From Alphaproteobacteria bacterium (lineage in GTDB: Bacteria > Pseudomonadota > Alphaproteobacteria > Rickettsiales > UBA3002): a stretch of DNA of 64,000 bases. The stretch spans positions 988,629 through 1,052,628 of the forward strand of contig JAFLDD010000001.1 in assembly GCA_017302575.1 (NCBI GenBank), read 5' to 3'. Below, one piece after another: positions 46,114-54,978 of the stretch; positions within the stretch are counted from its first letter, which is position 1, and each line of letters starts with the position of its first letter. Both the position numbers and the translations under genes were made by a program. The notes beneath the pieces are model-generated. The model was given only the letters and a program-made list of their open reading frames with translations. It searched no databases and had not been told where the DNA came from.

Positions 46114-47361
46114 ATGACGAATCGCCGACTACTATTGACAAGCGCACTAACTCTCTGCATCGCCGCCAGCTTTCCTGCTTATGCGGCAGATCAGCCCCCT
46201 GTAGAAAGCGATTTTACCAAAGCGCTGACAGAGGGTAAACCGATCTTTGATGCGCGTTACCGCTATGAATATGTCGATCAGGATGGGCTTGCGAATGAGG
46301 CCAATGCGCACACGTTGCGCACGCGCTTGGGTTATGAAACAGGTAAGTTCAAAGATTTCAGTGCTTTGCTAGAATTTGAAAATATCACCGATATTGGTGG
46401 AGAAAACTACAACGATACGATCAACGGGAAAACAACCTATCCAACGGTGGCCGACCCTGAAGATACCTCTCTCAACCGTCTACAAATAACCTATACGGGT
46501 ATTCCAGATACGGCACTGGTACTAGGAAGGCAAAATATCGTACTCGACAATCAGCGTTTCGTGGGCGGTATTGCATGGCGGCAGAATGACCAAACATTCG
46601 ATGCGATCAGCATCAAAAATAATTCCATTCAAGATACCACACTCTATTACGCGCACGCCAATCAGGTGAATCGTGTTTTCGGGAAAGATTCACCCGTGGG
46701 AACGTGGGATCACAGTGATGTACATCTCATTAATGGCTCCTATGCGGGGCTGTCATTCGGTAAGATCACGGGCTATAGCTATCTACTCGATATTCCCGAT
46801 TCTGTTGCACTCTCCAGTGCCACTTACGGCGCACGGTTTGAGGGAAAACATCCTGTAGCTGAAGGCGTAACTGGCTTGCTGAACCTTGAATACGCCCACC
46901 AGAATGATTACGCTGATAACCCAAACAGTATCAGCTTCCATTACTATTCGATTGAACCCGGTGTTACGTTTGGGCAATGGACGCTCAAAGGGCAATACGA
47001 ATCCATCGAGGGCGACGGCACGAATGCGATGCAGTTTGTGCTTGGCACCAACCACGCATTTGATGGCTGGGTAGATAAGTTCCTCACCACACCTGCGAAT
47101 GGTCTGGTGGATGCCAATATCGGCGTCACCTATATCGCCAAGTCAGAAAATACATGGCTAAATGGCACTAAAGCGGTGCTGGTCTATCATGAATTCTCTG
47201 CGGAGCGTGGTAGTGCTGACTACGGCACGGAATGGGATGCCTCAGTCGAGCAGACCTTCCAGCAATACTACACGGCAGGTATCAAGGTCGGTGCTTATAA
47301 TGCCGACGATCTTTACACCGACACAGTGAAAATCATGCCCTATGTGCAGGTGAAATTCTAG
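46114..47361 (+). CDS. outer-membrane porin, alginate-export-like beta barrel
   Basis: A 415-residue exported protein: signal peptide to AAFPAYA-like site at about 25, then alternating amphipathic strands and a C-terminal Phe (VQVKF) as in outer-membrane barrels. Segments such as DARYRYEYVDQDG, LRTRLGYETGKFKDFSALLEFEN and LVLGRQNIVLDNQRFVGG fit the alginate_exp/AlgE-like porin group. Its setting among nar genes and behind an FNR box suggests a channel for nitrate/nitrite or another anaerobic solute; this is inference. Confidence 0.82.
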   Translation: MTNRRLLLTSALTLCIAASFPAYAADQPPVESDFTKALTEGKPIFDARYRYEYVDQDGLANEANAHTLRTRLGYETGKFKDFSALLEFENITDIGGENYNDTINGKTTYPTVADPEDTSLNRLQITYTGIPDTALVLGRQNIVLDNQRFVGGIAWRQNDQTFDAISIKNNSIQDTTLYYAHANQVNRVFGKDSPVGTWDHSDVHLINGSYAGLSFGKITGYSYLLDIPDSVALSSATYGARFEGKHPVAEGVTGLLNLEYAHQNDYADNPNSISFHYYSIEPGVTFGQWTLKGQYESIEGDGTNAMQFVLGTNHAFDGWVDKFLTTPANGLVDANIGVTYIAKSENTWLNGTKAVLVYHEFSAERGSADYGTEWDASVEQTFQQYYTAGIKVGAYNADDLYTDTVKIMPYVQVKF

Positions 47362-47385
47362 CCACTAAACAACAATCGGCTCTTG

Positions 47386-47613
47386 TTACGCGGCGGAAGT
47401 TACTTCCCCGCGTTCATTTACCCAATTACAGCACCAAAAGCGCTTATGTTCACTGTCGTAATAAAAATTACGCGAGTGAAAGTAAGGGCATGGAGAGTCA
47501 GGATAACAAGTTGCTCCAGACGGGAGAATCCGATTCGTACATGCGCATTCTCTACAGATGTCTACAGCGAGCGCCAGGGCAACAGATCTGGCTTGGTCGT
47601 CAGGTTCACTCAT
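47386..47613 (-). CDS. small Cys-rich protein behind an FNR box
   Basis: A 75-residue cytosolic protein with seven Cys: 20, 23 and 25 (DICRECACTN), 36 and 42 (TCYPDSPCPYFHS), 61 and 62 (FWCCNW). No signal peptide. AGGGAGG five bases before the ATG at 47613 fixes the start. It lies between the nar operon and the porin, with a perfect FNR box 56 bp upstream. Iron-sulfur or zinc binding is likely from the Cys pattern; I do not recognise the family. Confidence 0.72.
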   Translation of the reverse strand: MSEPDDQARSVALALAVDICRECACTNRILPSGATCYPDSPCPYFHSRNFYYDSEHKRFWCCNWVNERGEVTSAA

Positions 47614-47668
47614 AACGTCCTCCCTAACTGCGAAACCTAACGATAAACACAAGTCAGGCAAGATGTAG

Positions 47669-47682
47669 TTGATATAGATCAA
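47669..47682. promoter_or_regulatory. FNR box upstream of the small Cys-rich gene
   Basis: TTGATATAGATCAA is a perfect TTGAT-N4-ATCAA match. Minus-strand TTATCG (47646-47641) sits at the -10 distance. It starts 10 bp after the end of the NifM-like gene. Confidence 0.82.
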
Positions 47683-47692
47683 CCACGAAAAT

Positions 47693-48163
47693 CTATTGCA
47701 CCAGCGGGCTGTGTGCCCTCTCCAAGGCTATCCCCGCGATATTGGCCTGTCCAGCCAGTATCTTCACATAGTGTTTCATTGCCTGCTGTTCGCTGGCTTC
47801 CTGCAGATATTCCGCTATCGACTCACGCACGGCGGCAAAAGGTGCCACGTTGCCACCCTGATCTCTGAATATGGACGGATTGCGCTGATAATAACGCTCG
47901 CATTCTTCTTCCGTCGGGGTGGGTACGGTGATTTCCTGTTCGAGAAGACTGTTCACCAGATATTCCCGTGCCAGCTCCGTATCGTCCTGCTCCACCGGAG
48001 GTGTGATGCCAAGCCGTGACGCTTCCTGACATAAAAGCTCACGAATGGTGAGTGCCAGTGCTGCCTGATATTGTGCTTCGGCGACATTTTCAGCGGGGTG
48101 ATATTGCATTTCCGCAAACACCTCATCATCCGTGATTTCTACTTTATTCACAAATACGGGCAT
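47693..48163 (-). CDS. NifM/SurA-like helper without PPIase domain
   Basis: A 156-residue helical protein. The N-terminal part (EVFAEMQYHPAENVAEAQYQAALALTIRELLCQEASRLGI) and PTEEECERYYQRNPSIF resemble the chaperone part of NifM/parvulin proteins encoded beside narI in Pseudomonas-type operons. The parvulin catalytic domain that should follow YYQRNP is missing; instead the sequence goes straight to the final helix. It probably assists nitrate reductase folding. It starts 2 bp after narI and is the last gene of narGHJI. Confidence 0.68.
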   Translation of the reverse strand: MPVFVNKVEITDDEVFAEMQYHPAENVAEAQYQAALALTIRELLCQEASRLGITPPVEQDDTELAREYLVNSLLEQEITVPTPTEEECERYYQRNPSIFRDQGGNVAPFAAVRESIAEYLQEASEQQAMKHYVKILAGQANIAGIALERAHSPLVQ

Positions 48164-48165
48164 GA

Positions 48166-48855
48166 TTATCTCCTCGCTGCTCGGCTACGGACTACCTGAT
48201 AAGGCCGCCAGACATAACGCACCGGTGCGCTTAAAATATGCACCAGACGGGTGAAGGGAAAGAGGAAGAAAATGAACATCCCCAGAATCAAATGCGCCTT
48301 GTAAGGCCATGCCAGCGGCTCAATCAACTCTGGATGAGCACCCTGGAAGGTGATGATGCTCTGGCACCATTCTGATAGCGCCATCATCACACTGCCATCA
48401 GAATGGCCGAGTGAGTATGGAATCGTCGTCAGCCCAAGCACCAGCTGCACCCAGAGGATAACCAGAATTGCGACATCTGCCGGTGCACTGGTCACGCGTA
48501 CCCGTGCTACAAACAATCTGCGAACACACAGAATGGTGAGGCCGATAAAACAGATCGTGCCGAAAAGCCCACCCATCACAATCGCAACCATCTGCTTATT
48601 CTCTGCACTGATGACGTGATGGTACACGCTGTGCGGCGTGAGCAGCCCGATCAGATGCCCGAAAAATAGGAAAATCACGCCGATATGAAACAGGATATTG
48701 CCGACACGCAGGCCTTTATCCGCCAGAATCTGGCTTGAGGCAGCGCGCCATGAATAAGGCTCGCGGTCATAACGGATGATTGTGCCAAGCACCATCACCA
48801 CCAGCACGATGTAGGGCAACATGCCAAAGAAAAATTCATGAAAGAAAGTAATCAT
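48166..48855 (-). CDS. narI: respiratory nitrate reductase gamma subunit (cytochrome b)
   Basis: A 229-residue integral membrane cytochrome b with five helices. It takes electrons from ubiquinol and passes them to NarH. NILFHIGVIFLFFGHLIGLLTPH carries haem-ligand His residues, and a second pair occurs around KAHLILGMFIFFLFPFTRLVHILSAP. The start at 48855 overlaps narJ in ATGA; the longer frame is a shadow within narJ. Confidence 0.94.
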   Translation of the reverse strand: MITFFHEFFFGMLPYIVLVVMVLGTIIRYDREPYSWRAASSQILADKGLRVGNILFHIGVIFLFFGHLIGLLTPHSVYHHVISAENKQMVAIVMGGLFGTICFIGLTILCVRRLFVARVRVTSAPADVAILVILWVQLVLGLTTIPYSLGHSDGSVMMALSEWCQSIITFQGAHPELIEPLAWPYKAHLILGMFIFFLFPFTRLVHILSAPVRYVWRPYQVVRSRAARR

Positions 48856-49565
48856 ATCCGTTGCTCCATTGCTTGCGGTTTCCCTCCGCCACATCCACCG
48901 CCACCACAGCTTCCGCCGCCGCAGCCACCTGCAGAAGCTGCGGGTGCGCTAGCGCCTAAGAATTCAATGGGTTTTTCTTCCCATTCCTTATCCATCGCAG
49001 CGAAATCAATCACCTCTGCTCGCGGTCTTGGTGTTACTTTTGCAGGTTCTTTGCCCATAAACCGGATCAGGCTATCGAGGATGACGTGCTGCGCCGCTCC
49101 ACGCTCGGCCAGACGTTTGCTGAGTGCTTCAATCACATGCAGTGGGTCGCCCAACATTTCGACGGCTTCATGGTTTGGCAGAATAGAGAGAAACTCCAGA
49201 AACACTGGGAGATAATCTGGCAATTCACTCGCCGATAGTTCGTAGCCATGCTCCGCGTACATCCCTGCCAGATCGACCATGGCCTGACCGCGATCCCGCG
49301 ATTCACCATGCACATGCTCAAACAAATGCAGTGAGAGCGAGCGCACGCGATCAAATGCATCGACATACGCCTCCTGCAAATCAAACAGGTCGCTTTCCGC
49401 TGCATCTGCCGCAAAGGCATGAATTGCCTCTCTGTCCTGCGGCTTTAAGATAGCTTCGCGGTTAATAAGCTCGGCGAGTTCGACCACTCCTTCCTGCCAT
49501 TCCGTTGTCGGATAGCAAAGCAAGATGCCGAGTGCTTTGAAGGTTTGAAATCTAGCTGCTGGCAT
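48852..49565 (-). CDS. narJ: nitrate reductase assembly chaperone
   Basis: A 237-residue NarJ/TorD-type chaperone that inserts the molybdenum cofactor into NarG and holds NarGH before membrane attachment. FQTFKALGILLCYPTTEWQ at the N-terminus and SLSLHLFEHVHGESRDRGQAMVDLAGMYAEHGYELSASELPDYLPVFLEFLS are typical. The C-terminus is a Gly/Cys-rich tail (GGCGGGSCGGGGCGGG). The start at 49565 lies 14 bp inside narH. Confidence 0.93.
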   Translation of the reverse strand: MPAARFQTFKALGILLCYPTTEWQEGVVELAELINREAILKPQDREAIHAFAADAAESDLFDLQEAYVDAFDRVRSLSLHLFEHVHGESRDRGQAMVDLAGMYAEHGYELSASELPDYLPVFLEFLSILPNHEAVEMLGDPLHVIEALSKRLAERGAAQHVILDSLIRFMGKEPAKVTPRPRAEVIDFAAMDKEWEEKPIEFLGASAPAASAGGCGGGSCGGGGCGGGKPQAMEQRI

Positions 49566-51081
49566 GGGTGCCTCCGAACAGGTTTTTACGTTTTGGTTTA
49601 CTGAACATATTGTAATCGTTACCGCCGCTGTTACAGCCATCGCCAAACGAGAAGCCACAGCCAGAACGTACATCAAAGGCTGACATCGCATATTCCTTGT
49701 GCGAAGTGGGAATGACGTAGCGATCTTCGTAGTTTGCAATCGCCATATAGCGATACATTTCCTCGACCATCGCCTCGCTTGTATTGGTTTGCTTAAGCAC
49801 TTCGGTGTTCACGACCCCGTCCACATGGCGGGAGCGCATGAAGCTACGCATCGCGAGCATCCTCTCCAGCGCAACCACTACCGGCTCAACTTTACCAGCC
49901 GTGAGCAGATTTGCCAGATACATCACCGGAATGCGAAGGCTTTTTACATCGGGAATCACCCCGTTCATGCCCATGTCACCACTTTCTGCGGCATTCTGAA
50001 TGGGTGAAAGCGGCGGGATATACCATACCATCGGCAACGTCCGATATTCAGGATGTAGCGGGAATGCAATCTTCCATTCCATTACCATTTTATAAACGGG
50101 GGAACGTCTGGCCGCCTCCATCCAGCTATCAGGAATCCCCTCGGCTTTCGCGGCAGCAATCACTTCTGGATCATTTGGATCAAGGAACATGTTTAGCTGT
50201 GCCTGATACAAATCTTTTTCATCTTCGACGCTGGCAGCTGCATCAATCTTATCCGCATCATAGAGCAGTACACCCAAATAACGGATGCGCCCGACGCAGG
50301 TTTCGGAGCAGACAGTTGGCTCACCAGCTTCAATGCGTGGGTAGCAGAACGTACATTTCTCGGATTTACCAGACTCCCAGTTGAAGTAGATTTTTTTATA
50401 CGGACACGCCGAAACGCACATGCGCCAGCCACGACACTTATCCTGATCGATCAGCACAATGCCATCTTCCTCACGCTTATAGATCGAACCTGATGGACAG
50501 GCAGCAATGCAGGCAGGGTTCAGGCAATGCTCGCACAGGCGCGGCAGATACATCATGAAGGTATTCTCGAACTGGCCGTACATTTCTTTTTGTACGTTTT
50601 CGAAATTGTAATCTTTGCTGCGATGCTCGAATTCACCACCCAAAATTTCTTCCCAGTTGGGACCACCCACCACCTTGTCCATTTTCTTACCTGTGATGAC
50701 CGAGACAGGCTGGGCGGAAGGCATGGTTTTCGATTCCGGCGATTTTTGCAAATGCTCGTAATCGAAGGTGAATGGCTCATAATAATCATCGATCGATGGC
50801 ATATTCGGATTGGCGAAGATATTTGCTAGGCTCCGCCATCTGCCGCCCTGTTTGGGTTGTAGCTTGCCGTTTTTCTTGCGCGTCCAGCCACCATTCCAGC
50901 GTTTCTGGTTTTCCCAGTCTTTCGGATAGCCAATACCCGGCTTGGTTTCGACGTTATTAAACCACGCATATTCCACGCCACGACGCGAGGTCCATACGTT
51001 TTTGCAGGTGACCGAACAGGTGTGGCAACCGATGCATTTGTCCAGATTGAGGACTTTACCGATCTGTGCGCGTACTCTCAT
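49552..51081 (-). CDS. narH: respiratory nitrate reductase beta subunit
   Basis: A 509-residue iron-sulfur protein that links NarI haems to NarG. Cluster ligands are visible in CIGCHTCSVTCKNVW, CEHCLNPACIAACP, CRGWRMCVSACPYKK (Trp in place of one Cys, as in the 3Fe-4S site of NarH) and CTFCYPRIEAGEPTVCSETC. The ATG at 51081 starts 4 bp after narG; a longer TTG frame reaches into narG. Confidence 0.96.
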   Translation of the reverse strand: MRVRAQIGKVLNLDKCIGCHTCSVTCKNVWTSRRGVEYAWFNNVETKPGIGYPKDWENQKRWNGGWTRKKNGKLQPKQGGRWRSLANIFANPNMPSIDDYYEPFTFDYEHLQKSPESKTMPSAQPVSVITGKKMDKVVGGPNWEEILGGEFEHRSKDYNFENVQKEMYGQFENTFMMYLPRLCEHCLNPACIAACPSGSIYKREEDGIVLIDQDKCRGWRMCVSACPYKKIYFNWESGKSEKCTFCYPRIEAGEPTVCSETCVGRIRYLGVLLYDADKIDAAASVEDEKDLYQAQLNMFLDPNDPEVIAAAKAEGIPDSWMEAARRSPVYKMVMEWKIAFPLHPEYRTLPMVWYIPPLSPIQNAAESGDMGMNGVIPDVKSLRIPVMYLANLLTAGKVEPVVVALERMLAMRSFMRSRHVDGVVNTEVLKQTNTSEAMVEEMYRYMAIANYEDRYVIPTSHKEYAMSAFDVRSGCGFSFGDGCNSGGNDYNMFSKPKRKNLFGGTHASS

Positions 51082-51085
51082 TGCC

Positions 51086-54000
51086 TTATGCTCCCTGTTT
51101 GCCAAGTGCGGTTTGCTCTAAACGCGGAATCTCACCGTGGAAGAGCTTGTCGCCGTAGCTGTCTTCGTTCATCCATTCCACCTTATCCATCTTACGCAGC
51201 ACGACGAATTCGTCGCGGTTACTGCCCACCGTTCCGTAATAGTTAAAGTCATACGAAAGCTGTGCATAGCCACCAATCATGTGCGTAGGTTTTAGTACGG
51301 TGCGTGTGACGGAATTGTGGATACCACCGCGTGCGCCAGTGATTTCACTGCCCGGTACGTTCACAATTTTTTCCTGCGCGTGGTACATCATCATCATGCC
51401 TTCAGGCACACGCTGGCTGACCACCGCGCGTGCGGTGAGCGCGCCGTTGGCATTGTAGGCTTCCACCCAGTCATTATCGATGACGCCAATCTTCTTCGCA
51501 TCAATCTCCGAAACCCAGATTATTGGCCCGCCACGCGATAGCGTTAGCATCAGCAAATTATCCGTGTAGGTCGAGTGAATTCCCCACTTCTGGTGCGGCG
51601 TGATGAAGTTCAGCACCACTTCCTTGCGGCCTTTACCGAAGCGTTTACTTACCTCATCCGTAGTTTTCAAATCCACTGGCGGTTTGTAGGTGCAAAGCTG
51701 CTCACCGAACGCCCGCATCCACGCATGATCCTGATAAAGCTGTTGACGGCCTGTCAGTGTGCGCCACGGAATCAGCTCATGCACATTGGTATAGCCCGCC
51801 GTATAACTCACATGCTCGGATTCAATACCGCTCCATGTCGGTGACGAGATAATCTTGCGCGGTTGCGCCTGAATATCACGGTAGCGGATTTTTTCATCCT
51901 CACGGGTATCCGCCAAGTGCGTATGGTCGCGGCCTGTGGCTTCACCGAGTGCTTTCCACGCTTTCACCGCCACTTCACCGTTGGTTTCGGGTGCCAGCAT
52001 CATGATGGTTTCCGCCGCATCAATCGCAGTTTCAATACGTGGTTGACCTTTGCTGATGCCTTCTTCGGTGACGGTATAGTTCAAATCCGCTAACGCCTTC
52101 AGCTCATGCTCGGTATTCCACGAGACGCCTTTACCGCCATTGCCCAGTTTGGCAAGCATTGGCCCCAGCGAGGTGAATTTTTTGTAGGTATTTGGATAAT
52201 CCCGCTCCACTAAAAATACATTCGGCATGGTTTTTCCCGGAACAGGTTCACACTCACCGCGCATCCAGTCTTTAACATCGAGCGGTTGTGCAATCTCATT
52301 CGCCGTATCGTGCTTGATGGGGTTTAAGACCACATCCTGCTCGACACCCAAATGCCCCACACAGACTTCAGAGAATTTCTTGGCAATACCTTTGTAAATT
52401 TCCCAATCGGTGCGCGATTCCCATGCCGGATCCACCGCCGCAGAAAGTGGGTGAATGAACGGGTGCATATCGGAAGTATTCAGATCGTGTTTTTCATACC
52501 AGGTCGCGGTCGGCAGCACGATATCTGAGTACATGCACGTCGTGGACATACGGAAATCCAGTGTGACCAGCAGGTCGAGTTTGCCTTCAGGGGCTTTATC
52601 ATGCCAGACGACTTCTTTGCTTAGGGTTCTTCCTTCTTCGCCTAAATCTTTGCCCTGAACGCCATGACTCGTACCCAGCAAATGCTTGAGGAAATATTCA
52701 TGGCCTTTGCCGCTGGAGCCTAGAATATTCGAGCGCCAGACAAACATGTTGCGCGGCCAGTTTTGCGGTGCATCGGGATCATGGCAGGAGAGTTTTAGTT
52801 CGCCCGATTTCAGCCCAGCCGCAACTGCCGTACCTACGGCCTCACCTGAATCCTTGATGATTTTACCCAGCTCCAGCGGGTTACGCTCCATTTGAGGCGC
52901 AGAAGGCAACCAGCCCATACGCTCGGACTTGGCATTGCAGTCAATGAAAGAAGCATTTTTCCAATCCGCATTATCTTCCAGCGGCGAGAGAATCTCTTCC
53001 ATTTTGAGCTTCTCATAGCGCCATTGGTCGGTATGGGCATAGAAGAACGAGGTGGAGTTCTGCTGACGCGGTGGGCGATTCCAGTCGGTCGCAAATGCCA
53101 GTGGTGCCCAGCCGGTTTGTGGGCGGAGTTTTTCCTGACCTACATAATGGCTCCAGCCACCGCCCGATTTACCGATACACCCACACATCACCAGCATATT
53201 GATGATCGCGCGGTAGTTCATGTCCATGTGATACCAGTGGTTCATCGCCGCACCAATAATCACCATCGATTTTCCGTGGGTTTTATGGGCATTTTCAGCA
53301 AACTGACGTGCCACGTTGATAACATGCTCACGCTTGACGCCAGTAATATGCTCCTGCCAAGCAGGGGTATAAGGCACATCATCGTCAAACGAGCTGGCAA
53401 CATTGCCGCCGCCAAGGCCACGATCCACGCCATAATTGGCAATGAACAAATCGTAGCAGGTGGTAACGATGGCTTCACCGTCTTTGAGTTTCATTTTTAG
53501 GGCAGGAATATTGCGCTCTAAAATACTGGCATGATCGGTCGAATTAAAATGCTCATGCTCCAGATTGCCGAAATAAGGGAACGCAGCACTCACCACTTCG
53601 CGCTTGCTGTGCTCCATAAGCGAAAGCAATGGCCAGAGTTCTTCACCCGTGACTTCGTCTTTCGGCTCCAGATTCCATTTGCCTTTCTGTCCCCAGCGAG
53701 AACCAATCGTGCCATTCGGGATACGCACTTTCTCTTCATGGCCGCACATGATGACGGGCTTCCAGTCCGGATTATTGTCCGTACCCATGTTGCCTTCAAA
53801 GTCGGAGGCGCGAAGCATACGCTCTGGTACCAGATAGCCATCCTTGTTTTTGATTAAGCGCACCAGAAACGGCATGTCGGTGTACATGCGGCAGTAATCG
53901 TCGAAATAATCGCTTTTACTTTTCACATGCCACTCGGCGGCAATCACATGCCCCATTGCCATGGCAAGAGCGGCGTCGGTGCCTTGTTTGGGGTGCATCC

Positions 54001-54883
54001 ATAAATCGCAGAGTTTGGCGACTTCGGAATAATCAGGCGTGACGGCCACGGTTTTTGCACCTTTGTAGCGCACCTCGGTGAAGAAGTGAGCATCCGGTGT
54101 GCGCGTTTGCGGCACGTTGCTGCCCCACGCGATAATAAAGTTAGAGTTATACCAGTCAGCCGATTCCGGCACATCGGTCTGCTCACCCCATGTTTGCGGG
54201 CTGGAAGGAGGCAGATCGCAATACCAGTCGTAAAAACTCATGCATACGCCACCAATCAGCGACAGGTAACGCGAGCCTGCGGCGTAGGACACCATCGACA
54301 TGGCAGGAATCGGTGAGAAGCCGATGATACGGTCGGGGCCGTGCTGCTTTGCCGTATAGACGTTGGCGGCAGCGATAATTTCATTCACCTCATCCCAATC
54401 GGTGCGAACAAAGCCGCCAAGGCCGCGCACTTTCTGATAGGATTTGCGGATTTGCTCGTTGCCCACTACCGCTGCCCATGCATTCACTGGGTCTTTCGCG
54501 ATTTTCTTGGCATCGCGGTAGGCTTTCAGCAAACGGCTGCGAATGAGCGGGTATTTCAGGCGATTTGCGCTATAGAGATACCAGGAATAGCTGGCACCAC
54601 GCGAGCAGCCACGCGGTTCATGATTGGGCATATCAGGACGGGTGCGCGGATAGTCCGTTTGTTGCGTTTCCCATGTGACAAGGCCGTTTTTCACATAAAT
54701 CTTCCAACTGCACGAACCGGTGCAATTCACGCCATGGGTGGAGCGCACAATTTTATCATGCTGCCAGCGATCACGGTAGGTGTGTTCCCACTCGCGCGAC
54801 TCATCGGTGGTGATACCGTGACCGTTTGCAAATGGCTCTTTCGCTTGTTTGAAGAAGGTCAGCTTGTCGATTAAATAGCTCAT
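51086..54883 (-). CDS. narG: respiratory nitrate reductase alpha subunit
   Basis: A 1265-residue molybdenum enzyme that reduces nitrate to nitrite on the cytoplasmic side. THGVNCTGSCSWKIYVKNGLV holds the His/Cys ligands of the FS0 cluster. The Asp ligand of molybdenum lies in SFYDWYCDLPPSSPQTWGEQTDVPESADWYNS. Length and both termini fit NarG. First gene of narGHJI plus the NifM-like gene. The FNR box at 54944-54957 lies 61 bp upstream, with TAACAT as a plausible -10. Confidence 0.97.
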   Translation of the reverse strand: MSYLIDKLTFFKQAKEPFANGHGITTDESREWEHTYRDRWQHDKIVRSTHGVNCTGSCSWKIYVKNGLVTWETQQTDYPRTRPDMPNHEPRGCSRGASYSWYLYSANRLKYPLIRSRLLKAYRDAKKIAKDPVNAWAAVVGNEQIRKSYQKVRGLGGFVRTDWDEVNEIIAAANVYTAKQHGPDRIIGFSPIPAMSMVSYAAGSRYLSLIGGVCMSFYDWYCDLPPSSPQTWGEQTDVPESADWYNSNFIIAWGSNVPQTRTPDAHFFTEVRYKGAKTVAVTPDYSEVAKLCDLWMHPKQGTDAALAMAMGHVIAAEWHVKSKSDYFDDYCRMYTDMPFLVRLIKNKDGYLVPERMLRASDFEGNMGTDNNPDWKPVIMCGHEEKVRIPNGTIGSRWGQKGKWNLEPKDEVTGEELWPLLSLMEHSKREVVSAAFPYFGNLEHEHFNSTDHASILERNIPALKMKLKDGEAIVTTCYDLFIANYGVDRGLGGGNVASSFDDDVPYTPAWQEHITGVKREHVINVARQFAENAHKTHGKSMVIIGAAMNHWYHMDMNYRAIINMLVMCGCIGKSGGGWSHYVGQEKLRPQTGWAPLAFATDWNRPPRQQNSTSFFYAHTDQWRYEKLKMEEILSPLEDNADWKNASFIDCNAKSERMGWLPSAPQMERNPLELGKIIKDSGEAVGTAVAAGLKSGELKLSCHDPDAPQNWPRNMFVWRSNILGSSGKGHEYFLKHLLGTSHGVQGKDLGEEGRTLSKEVVWHDKAPEGKLDLLVTLDFRMSTTCMYSDIVLPTATWYEKHDLNTSDMHPFIHPLSAAVDPAWESRTDWEIYKGIAKKFSEVCVGHLGVEQDVVLNPIKHDTANEIAQPLDVKDWMRGECEPVPGKTMPNVFLVERDYPNTYKKFTSLGPMLAKLGNGGKGVSWNTEHELKALADLNYTVTEEGISKGQPRIETAIDAAETIMMLAPETNGEVAVKAWKALGEATGRDHTHLADTREDEKIRYRDIQAQPRKIISSPTWSGIESEHVSYTAGYTNVHELIPWRTLTGRQQLYQDHAWMRAFGEQLCTYKPPVDLKTTDEVSKRFGKGRKEVVLNFITPHQKWGIHSTYTDNLLMLTLSRGGPIIWVSEIDAKKIGVIDNDWVEAYNANGALTARAVVSQRVPEGMMMMYHAQEKIVNVPGSEITGARGGIHNSVTRTVLKPTHMIGGYAQLSYDFNYYGTVGSNRDEFVVLRKMDKVEWMNEDSYGDKLFHGEIPRLEQTALGKQGA

Positions 54884-54943
54884 ATTGCGCTCTTCCTAGT
54901 GTGTTATGCTGCTGGATGTTAGGTGGCGAACTGCCCCGCGTGA

Positions 54944-54957
54944 TTGATGTGGATCAA
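54944..54957. promoter_or_regulatory. FNR box upstream of narG
   Basis: TTGATGTGGATCAA is a perfect TTGAT-N4-ATCAA site. Minus-strand TAACAT at 54921-54916 is at the distance expected for a class II FNR promoter. It lies between narK2 and narG. Confidence 0.87.
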
Positions 54958-54978
54958 CTTCTCGCTTTTTCATGAAAT

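Noticed and set aside
52892..53500. 202-codon plus-strand open frame
   Set aside because: Antisense to narG, whose protein sequence is conserved across this stretch.
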